From Rhodococcus gordoniae (lineage in GTDB: Bacteria > Actinomycetota > Actinomycetes > Mycobacteriales > Mycobacteriaceae): a stretch of 64,000 nt of DNA. Shown piece after piece: positions 58,143 through 64,000 of the stretch; position 1 is the first letter of the stretch, and each line of letters starts with the position of its first letter. The notes under the pieces are model-generated. The model saw nothing but the letters and a program-made list of their open reading frames with translations, ran no database searches and was not told the origin of the DNA. The position numbers and the translations under genes are program-made. The stretch is from NCBI RefSeq assembly GCF_001646655.1, contig NZ_LPZN01000019.1, positions 1-64,000 of the forward strand, read 5' to 3'.

Positions 58143-59987
58143 ATGAGTGGTGCGGGTCACAATTCTGGGGATTTCGACGTCATCGTCCGGGGTGGTCTCT
58201 GGTTCGACGGGACGGGTGCGCCGGGCGTCATCCGTAACCTCGGCATCCGCGACGGTGTCGTCGTCACCGCGACTCCCGACGACCTGCCGGCCGGACCGGA
58301 CACCGAGGTGATCGACGCGCACGGACGCTGGGTGATGCCCGGCTTCGTCGACACCCACACCCACTACGACGCCGAAGTGCTCGTGGGTCCGGGCCTGCCC
58401 GAATCGGTGCGGCACGGTGTCACGACCGTGCTCATGGGCAACTGCTCGATCTCGACGGTGTTCGTGCCGCCGGTCGACGCCGCCGACCTGTTCAGCCGCG
58501 TCGAAGCGCTCCCGCGCGAGCACGTCCTCTCGGCACTCGAGAAGTCCCGGACCTGGAGGACGCCCCGCGAGTACATCGAGGCGCTGAACACGTTGCCGCT
58601 CGGGCCGAACGTGACCGCCTTCGTCGGGCATTCGGATATCCGGGCGTCGGTGATGGGACTCGGGCGCTCCACGGAGGCGGCGAACCGGCCGACCCGCGCC
58701 GAACTCGCCGACATCGACGCGCGGGTCGAGGACGCCCTCGACGCGGGCTTCCTCGGCGTGTCCACGATGACGAACCCGTGGGACAAGATGGACGGCGACC
58801 GCTACCGTTCGCGCACCCTGCCGTCGACCCATGCGTCGTGGTCGGAATTCCGCCGCCTGCACAAGATTCTGCGTCGGCGCGGTCGCACCCTGCAGGCCGT
58901 GCCGAACCTGAACACCAAGTACGACGTCGCCTTCTTCGCGCTCGCCAGCACCGGCATCGGACGCAAGCCGATGAAAACGTCGGTGCTCGCAGCGGCCGAT
59001 ACCAAGGCCGAACGGTGGGTCAACCGCATCTTCGGTCCGATCGCGTTCGCGGCCAACCGGATCGGCAAGGGTGCCTTCCGCTGGCAGCACCTGCCCACGA
59101 CCTTCGAGGTGTACTCCGACGGCATCGACCTCGTCGTCTTCGAGGAGTTCGGATCGGGCCGTGCCGCACTGCATCTGCAGGACGAACTCGCCCGCAACGA
59201 CCTGCTGAGCGACGAGGCCTACCGTCGCTGGTTCCGGCAGGACTTCGAGAAGAAGTTCTCACCCCGGGTGTGGCACCGCGACTTCGACGACACCCGGATC
59301 GTCGAATGCCCCGACGCCTCGCTCGTCGGCCGGTCGATCGGCGACGTCGCGCGCGAGAGGAGACTGCACCCGGTCGACACCTTCCTCGACCTCGTCGTCG
59401 AGTACGGACGGAAGTTCCGGTGGCACACCGTGATCGCCAACGACCGCGCGAAAGTTGCGGACCGGCTCATCCGTACGCCCGGTGTCACCGTGGGATTCTC
59501 GGATGCCGGCGCCCACCTGCGGAACATGGCCTTCTACAACTTCGCGATCTGCCTGCTCCGCCGCGTCCACGACGCGGAGAAGAAGGGCGTCCACGACGCC
59601 GGGAAGGCGGGCAGGCCGTTCCTGACGCTGCCCGAGGCTGTCCACAAGCTCACCGGCGAACTGGGCGACTTCTACGGGATCGACGCCGGTTACCTGCGGG
59701 TGGGGGATCGTGCCGACTTCGTCGTCGTCGATCCTGCCGGGCTGAACGGCGACGTCGATGCCTATCACGAGGCTCCGCTCGCGGAGTTCGGTGGCATCCG
59801 CCGCATGGTCAACCGGAACGATCGCGCGGTGGCGGCGACGGCGGTCGCCGGGCGGGTGGTCTTCCGCGACGGCAGGTTCGTGCCCGGATACGGACGCACC
59901 GTCGGCACCGGCCGGTTCCTGCGCGCAGGGGTGGAAGAGCGGGGACCCGCGCCGATCCGCACCCCGGCGGGCGAGCCCGTCGCGTGA
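58143..59987 (+). CDS. N-acyl-D-amino-acid deacylase family amidohydrolase
   Basis: 614 residues, longer than the roughly 480 of classic D-aminoacylase. The metal site is DTHTHYDAEV; the Cys ligand region is LMGNCSISTVFVPP; a later metal Asp lies in GFSDAGAHLRNM. The C-terminal sandwich ends AVAGRVVFRDGRF. It should release D-amino acids from N-acyl forms, though some relatives act on other amides. The ATG at 58143 has little ribosome-site signal. The stop overlaps a tetR GTG as GTGA. Confidence 0.87.
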   Translation: MSGAGHNSGDFDVIVRGGLWFDGTGAPGVIRNLGIRDGVVVTATPDDLPAGPDTEVIDAHGRWVMPGFVDTHTHYDAEVLVGPGLPESVRHGVTTVLMGNCSISTVFVPPVDAADLFSRVEALPREHVLSALEKSRTWRTPREYIEALNTLPLGPNVTAFVGHSDIRASVMGLGRSTEAANRPTRAELADIDARVEDALDAGFLGVSTMTNPWDKMDGDRYRSRTLPSTHASWSEFRRLHKILRRRGRTLQAVPNLNTKYDVAFFALASTGIGRKPMKTSVLAAADTKAERWVNRIFGPIAFAANRIGKGAFRWQHLPTTFEVYSDGIDLVVFEEFGSGRAALHLQDELARNDLLSDEAYRRWFRQDFEKKFSPRVWHRDFDDTRIVECPDASLVGRSIGDVARERRLHPVDTFLDLVVEYGRKFRWHTVIANDRAKVADRLIRTPGVTVGFSDAGAHLRNMAFYNFAICLLRRVHDAEKKGVHDAGKAGRPFLTLPEAVHKLTGELGDFYGIDAGYLRVGDRADFVVVDPAGLNGDVDAYHEAPLAEFGGIRRMVNRNDRAVAATAVAGRVVFRDGRFVPGYGRTVGTGRFLRAGVEERGPAPIRTPAGEPVA

Positions 59988-60625
59988 GTGCACCCGCCGT
60001 ACGCCGTACCCAGCAGGAGCGCAGGGAGCAGACGATCGGTCGCATCCTCGACGCGACCATCGCCTCTCTCGCCGAGCTCGGCTACACCGCGACCACGATC
60101 GGCGAGGTGTGCCGGCGCTCGGGGGTGTCGTCCGGTGGGGTGTTCCGGCATTTCCCGACCCGGCTGGACCTGATGATCGCGGCGGCCGACGCCGTCCGGG
60201 AACGACAATTCGCGAACTTCCAGGCGGGACTCGAGGCACTCGGTGACGAGCGGGCGGACGCCGTCGAATCGGTGCGGGTGTGCCTCGAACTGCTGCGCAC
60301 CGCGTGCCGGGCACCGATGAACGCCGCCTGGTACGAACTGCTCGGTGCCGCACGCACCGATGCGGCGCTGCGCGACCACCTGGCACCGATGGCGGAGCGA
60401 TACCACGCCCAGATCGTGGATTTCGGCAGGTCGCTGCCGGTCGCGGCACGGTTCCCGTCCGACGTCTTCGACACCCTCCTGCTCTCGCTCGTCCACATGT
60501 TCGACGGCGAGGCACTCGCGTCGACGGTGCATCCGCAGCCGGAACTCGAGGAGCGACGGATCGACCTGATGGCCCGAATGTTGACGCTCGTCACATCTGA
60601 CATAGGTTCGGATGATGAGCACTAA
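59984..60625 (+). CDS. TetR-family transcriptional regulator
   Basis: 213 residues. The helix-turn-helix is ELGYTATTIGEVCRRSGVSS with GGVFRHFPTRLDLM. The ligand domain (LLRTACRAPMNAAWYELLGA) resembles TetR_C-type domains of acyl or amino compound regulators. It is coupled to the deacylase gene by GTGA and overlaps the next hydrolase gene by 14 bases, so all three are one operon. It probably controls it. The operator was not found. Confidence 0.87.
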   Translation: MSAPAVRRTQQERREQTIGRILDATIASLAELGYTATTIGEVCRRSGVSSGGVFRHFPTRLDLMIAAADAVRERQFANFQAGLEALGDERADAVESVRVCLELLRTACRAPMNAAWYELLGAARTDAALRDHLAPMAERYHAQIVDFGRSLPVAARFPSDVFDTLLLSLVHMFDGEALASTVHPQPELEERRIDLMARMLTLVTSDIGSDDEH

Positions 60626-61487
60626 TGGATCTGCTCCTCGGTGGTTCGTCGACGCCCTCGCTGCGCCCGTCGAGACGGGGAAGGTCGAGGTAGCCGGTGC
60701 GGCCATCGCCTACCGGGCGTGGGGCGAATCCGGCCGGGAAGGCGTCGTGCTGGTGCACGGCGGTATGGCGCATTCGGGATGGTGGGACCATATCGGCCCG
60801 CAGCTCGCGGCCGGTCGGCGCGTCGTCGCGCTCGACCTGAGCGGTCACGGCGACAGCGACCACCGCGAGCACTACACCCTGGAAGCGTGGACCGAGGAGG
60901 TCCTCGCGGCGGCCGAAGCCGGCGGGATCAGCGGCCCGCCGGTCCTGATCGGCCACAGCATGGGTGGGATCGTGTCGTTCGCGGCCTCGCACCTGCACGG
61001 CGACAGGCTCACAGGTGTGGTGATCATCGACTCGCCGATCCGCGACATGACGCCCGAGGAACTCGAGATGCGTGCGAAGGCCGTCGCGAGCGCGAGGTCG
61101 CCGAAGGTGTACGCCGCGGTGGAGGACGCCGTCTCGAGGTTCCGTCTCGTGCCGCCGCAGGACGACGCCGAACCCTACGTGCTCGAGCACATCGCCCGCG
61201 GGGCGCTGAAGCAGGTGGACGGGGGCTGGTCGTGGAAATTCGACAATCTCCGGATGGGCCGCGAGGGACGCCGTAGCCTCGAGGTGATGAACCCGGGATG
61301 TGCTGTCGCCTACTTCCGTTGCGAACGCGGCATCATCGACGATGCGCTCTACGGGCGGATCGTCGACAATCTGGGCCCGGATGCACTTCTGATCGATCTT
61401 CCGGCCTCGGGACACCATCCGATGATCGATCAACCGCTCGCTGTCGTCGCTGCAGCACGCACGCTGCTGGGAGCCTGGGGGAGATAA
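60612..61487 (+). CDS. Alpha/beta hydrolase
   Basis: 291 residues. The oxyanion motif is LVHGGMAHSGWW and the nucleophile elbow is IGHSMGG (Ser about residue 118). The acid lies in the IDSPIRDM region or later, and the His in PASGHHPMIDQP. Catalytic positions look intact. It may act on an ester or amide linked to the D-amino acid genes upstream. The start lies inside the tetR gene by 14 bases. A second ATG 3 bases on is equally possible. Confidence 0.87.
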   Translation: MMSTNGSAPRWFVDALAAPVETGKVEVAGAAIAYRAWGESGREGVVLVHGGMAHSGWWDHIGPQLAAGRRVVALDLSGHGDSDHREHYTLEAWTEEVLAAAEAGGISGPPVLIGHSMGGIVSFAASHLHGDRLTGVVIIDSPIRDMTPEELEMRAKAVASARSPKVYAAVEDAVSRFRLVPPQDDAEPYVLEHIARGALKQVDGGWSWKFDNLRMGREGRRSLEVMNPGCAVAYFRCERGIIDDALYGRIVDNLGPDALLIDLPASGHHPMIDQPLAVVAAARTLLGAWGR

Positions 61488-61491
61488 CCGC

Positions 61492-61965
61492 ATGAATCTG
61501 CTCCGACCGGTCGCTGTCCGTATCGGAGCGTTGCCGTGGCTGCCACGGTATTCACGGCCGATCATCGTGGTGGACAAGACCATCCAGCGCGTCACACGCG
61601 GCAGGGTGACCCTGCTCGCGATCGCGGGGCTGCCGTCTCTCGTCCTCACCGTGAAGGGCCGGAAGACCGGCGAACCGCGGTCCACACCCCTGCTGTGTGT
61701 GCCGCACGAGGGGAAATGGCTCGTGGTGGGGTCGAACTGGGGGCACCCGAAAGCACCGGCCTGGGCGGTCAACCTGCGCGCGGCCGACCGGGCCGAGGTG
61801 CTGTACGACGGGCACGAACATGCGGTGTCGGTGCGGGTCGCGGAAGGTGAGGAACGCGAGCGGCTGTGGCAGGTGCTGCTGCGGACGTGGCCGAACTACG
61901 CGCTGTACGCGAAGCGCACCGACCGGGTGCTCCCCGTGTTCGTTCTGACGCCGTTCGGATCCTGA
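61492..61965 (+). CDS. Deazaflavin-dependent nitroreductase-like protein (Ddn/DUF385)
   Basis: 157 residues of the split-barrel family. The signature is LTVKGRKTGEPRSTPLLCVPHEGKW (in part) then VGSNWGHPKAPAWAVNLRA. The Lys/Arg-rich motif binds the F420 tail in mycobacterial Ddn. It would reduce a quinone or enone using F420H2 at the membrane face. It lies 4 bases after the hydrolase gene and probably shares its transcript. It is convergent with the ABC permease gene, 7 bases apart. Confidence 0.9.
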   Translation: MNLLRPVAVRIGALPWLPRYSRPIIVVDKTIQRVTRGRVTLLAIAGLPSLVLTVKGRKTGEPRSTPLLCVPHEGKWLVVGSNWGHPKAPAWAVNLRAADRAEVLYDGHEHAVSVRVAEGEERERLWQVLLRTWPNYALYAKRTDRVLPVFVLTPFGS

Positions 61966-61972
61966 TCAGGGA

Positions 61973-62794
61973 TCAGAAGGGGCGGTCGGCTTCCTCCACG
62001 CTCACCGGTCTGCGTCGTTCGCGCAACAGGTGCCGCGCCGCCCAGTCGAGCCAGAAACCGAGGAAACCGATCACGACGATCACGGCCATGACCTGGTCGT
62101 AGGCGAGCTGGTCGCGGGCGTTGAGGATCTGATAGCCCAGACCGGAACGCACACCGAGCATCTCGGCGGGGACGAGCACGACCCAGGCGATGCCGAGACC
62201 GACCCGCAGACCGGTCTGCACTTGTGCGCGGATGGCGGGCAGCACGACGGTGGTGAGCAGTTCGAGACGCGTCGCGCCGAACGACCGGGCGACCATCGGA
62301 TAACCCTGGTCGATGCCGTGCACGCCGGCCGCCGTGTTGATGACGATCGGCCAGATCGCTGCGGCGGCGATGAGGAAGAAGACCGGCTGGTGCCCGATAC
62401 CGAACAGCGCTACCGCGATCGGCGCCCAGGACAGCGGCGAGATCATCCGCAGGAACTGCATGATGGGCATCGTTGCGCGCTCGACCAGCGGGTTGAGTCC
62501 GATCAACAGCCCGAGCGGAATGCCGAGCGTGGCGGCGATCAGCAGACCCACCAGCAGGCGCCACAGGCTCGCGAGAGCGTCGGGCAGCAGGACACCGCGC
62601 GCGAGCAGATCCACGATCGCCGGGAAGACGTACTGCGGGGCGAACTCCCGGACGAGCGAATCCGGTGCGACGAGCACCGTCGTGACGAACCACCACAGAG
62701 CGACGGCGATGGCGATGGCGACGGCCTGGGGGACGAACGGCAACCGCCGGGCGGTGCGGGCGGCCTCCGGCGCCGTGCGGGTCGGGGCGCTCAC
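61973..62794 (-). CDS. ABC transporter permease (SsuC/TauC/NrtB type)
   Basis: 273 residues with six membrane helices. The BPD_transp_1 signature loop reads SFGATRLELLTTVVLPAIRAQVQTGLRVGL (in part). It resembles permeases of the nitrate/sulfonate/taurine group. The GTG at 62794 overlaps the stop of the binding-protein gene as GTGA. No ATPase gene lies downstream on this strand, so the ATPase must be upstream beyond the window end or supplied from elsewhere. Confidence 0.88.
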   Translation of the reverse strand: MSAPTRTAPEAARTARRLPFVPQAVAIAIAVALWWFVTTVLVAPDSLVREFAPQYVFPAIVDLLARGVLLPDALASLWRLLVGLLIAATLGIPLGLLIGLNPLVERATMPIMQFLRMISPLSWAPIAVALFGIGHQPVFFLIAAAAIWPIVINTAAGVHGIDQGYPMVARSFGATRLELLTTVVLPAIRAQVQTGLRVGLGIAWVVLVPAEMLGVRSGLGYQILNARDQLAYDQVMAVIVVIGFLGFWLDWAARHLLRERRRPVSVEEADRPF

Positions 62795-63963
62795 GAAGGA
62801 TCGACCTCCTCGGTGCGGGTGAGATCGGTGGGAAGGCCGAAGGCATCGGTGCCGTCGACGCGGGTGAGGGACGTGCGGACGAACCGGTCGTCGACGAGAT
62901 CGCCGTGCACGGTCGCAGGATCGAGACGCGACAGGAAACGCGTGTCGCCGTCGACGACGGTGTCGTGCATCGCCTCGATCAGCGCCGCGGTGAAACTCGG
63001 GAACGGGAACGGTTGGTACCCGATACGCTGCGGCTGCCACTGCGGGTGCACAGTGCCGGCCTCGCGGTCGGGATAGGTGAGCGCCTCGGTGATCGCGGGC
63101 AGCGGCTGCGGCAGATAACCGGAGGACAGCATCGCGGCGGCGGCCCGACGGTCGGCACCGATCTGCACCTGGGCGGAGACCACCGAGTCGGTGAGGGCCT
63201 GGACGGCGACCGGGTCACGTTCGATCAGATCCTCGTGCACGAGCAGAGCGCAGCACGCATGGTCGCGCCAGACGTCGCCGAGGAAGCGATGGATCCGCCC
63301 CACCCCGCGGACCTCGGCGGCGGCGTTGAACGGATCGGCGACGGTGAACGCGGCGATGGACCCGTTCGCCAGGGCCGGGATCATGTCGGATGGTCCCATG
63401 ACGACGAGTCCGACGGTGCGGGCGGACTTCGACGGAGCCTCCCGCACGACCGGTGTCAATCCGTGCGCCCGCAGCAGCTGTTGCAGGGCGATGTTGTGGA
63501 TCGACCACCAGAAGGGGATCGCCACCTGCTGCCCGGCGAGATCGCTGAGGTCGGTGATGTGCGGCGCGACCGTCAGCGCCGAGCCGTTGGTGTGGTTCCA
63601 GCCGAGGATCCGCACGGAACTGCCCAGGCTGTACCGCAACTGGACCGCCATGGGCATGAGCAGGTGCACGACGTCGACGCGGCGGCTGACGAACGCCTCG
63701 GCGAGCGACGCCCAGCTGCGGAAGAGCACCGGCTTCGCCGCATCGACCACGCCGGCGGGATACAGACTCGACCCGTGCGCGACGAGCAGCGGTGCGGCGT
63801 CGGTGATCGGGAGGTAGCCGATGCGCAGCCGTCCCGTGCGGTTGGTGCGGTCGGCGGTCGCGGTGCGCGTGAGGTCGACGACACCGGCGACACCACCGGC
63901 AGCCGCAAGCCCGAGCGCACCGCGTATCAGGGTGCGACGGCTGAACAGACCCGGATCGGTCAT
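62791..63963 (-). CDS. ABC transporter substrate-binding protein (NMT1/SsuA-like), Tat signal
   Basis: 390 residues. The N-terminus SRRTLIRGALGLAAAGGVAG is a twin-arginine signal peptide. The mature part has LRIGYLPITDAAPLLVAHG, RRVDVVHLLMPMAVQL and LAGQQVAIPFWWSIHN, typical of NrtA/SsuA-like proteins that bind nitrate, sulfonates, taurine or thiamin precursors. It is paired with the permease. Tat export suggests folding or a cofactor before secretion. The ligand is not predictable. Only 37 bases of the upstream region lie in the window. Confidence 0.88.
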   Translation of the reverse strand: MTDPGLFSRRTLIRGALGLAAAGGVAGVVDLTRTATADRTNRTGRLRIGYLPITDAAPLLVAHGSSLYPAGVVDAAKPVLFRSWASLAEAFVSRRVDVVHLLMPMAVQLRYSLGSSVRILGWNHTNGSALTVAPHITDLSDLAGQQVAIPFWWSIHNIALQQLLRAHGLTPVVREAPSKSARTVGLVVMGPSDMIPALANGSIAAFTVADPFNAAAEVRGVGRIHRFLGDVWRDHACCALLVHEDLIERDPVAVQALTDSVVSAQVQIGADRRAAAAMLSSGYLPQPLPAITEALTYPDREAGTVHPQWQPQRIGYQPFPFPSFTAALIEAMHDTVVDGDTRFLSRLDPATVHGDLVDDRFVRTSLTRVDGTDAFGLPTDLTRTEEVDPS

Positions 63964-64000
63964 GTCGTGGACAGCGACGAATCGCGGTAGTGCGCGAGGA

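Overview
The window is high-GC actinobacterial chromosome. Gene content points to a mycolic-acid-containing genus, most likely Rhodococcus: two WhiB proteins, a Zmp1-like M13 peptidase, a SigG-like ECF sigma factor, many FadE/FadD/EchA/MaoC genes, an F420-type nitroreductase-like protein and cytochromes P450. GTG starts and 4-base stop/start overlaps (GTGA or ATGA) are common. The genus is inferred from gene content only. I see no tRNA, rRNA, prophage, insertion sequence or CRISPR array.

Layout. 1-3.8 kb: 3' part of pgi, a WhiB gene, and a MocR regulator divergent from an EamA exporter. 3.8-12.5 kb: SDR remnant, TetR, SnoaL-like gene, Orn/Lys/Arg decarboxylase, ferredoxin-P450 pair, MFS transporter, decayed acyl-CoA synthetase and a second, atypical P450. 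12.5-24.5 kb: M23 and M13 peptidases, beta-lactamase-fold hydrolase, thioesterase, DUF1707 protein, two-component system, VOC protein, SigG-like factor and an AarF/UbiB kinase. 24.6-31 kb: a tightly coupled acyl-CoA degradation operon (EchA, FadE, FadD, TetR and a two-subunit-like FadE pair). 31-34 kb: a STAS protein and two convergent degenerate EAL + DICT proteins. 34-39.7 kb: CatI/CatJ-type CoA-transferase with a divergent LysR, MFS transporter and CaiB CoA-transferase. 39.8-46 kb: second WhiB, SDR, dienelactone hydrolase, KorAB, hotdog protein and TetR. 46-50 kb: amidohydrolase, CoA-transferase with unusual domain order, EchA with an N-terminal extension and a small HTH-like protein. 50-57 kb: MaoC/CitE-like genes divergent from FadE-GntR-MaoC, then a PQQ-type dehydrogenase and a HadAB-like pair. 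57-64 kb: D-threonine-aldolase-like and D-aminoacylase-like genes, TetR, alpha/beta hydrolase, Ddn-like protein and an ABC permease with its binding protein.

Most of the window serves acyl-CoA and CoA-ester catabolism. Each small operon tends to carry its own TetR, GntR or LysR regulator. Many intergenic gaps hold clear inverted repeats that look like operators.

The least ordinary signals are: (1) a three-copy dispersed palindromic element built from the heptamer CCGCTAC and its complement around a GGCAAT loop; (2) a 16-bp sequence, AAAATGGCCGTACAAA, shared by the promoters of the second WhiB gene and a FadE gene about 12.6 kb apart, each with an inverted partner copy upstream; (3) the tail-to-tail pair of catalytically degraded EAL-DICT proteins; (4) a CaiB-family protein whose domain order looks permuted; (5) a perfect 24-bp tandem repeat inside a MaoC coding sequence. 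I did not find a clearly new defence or biosynthetic system.
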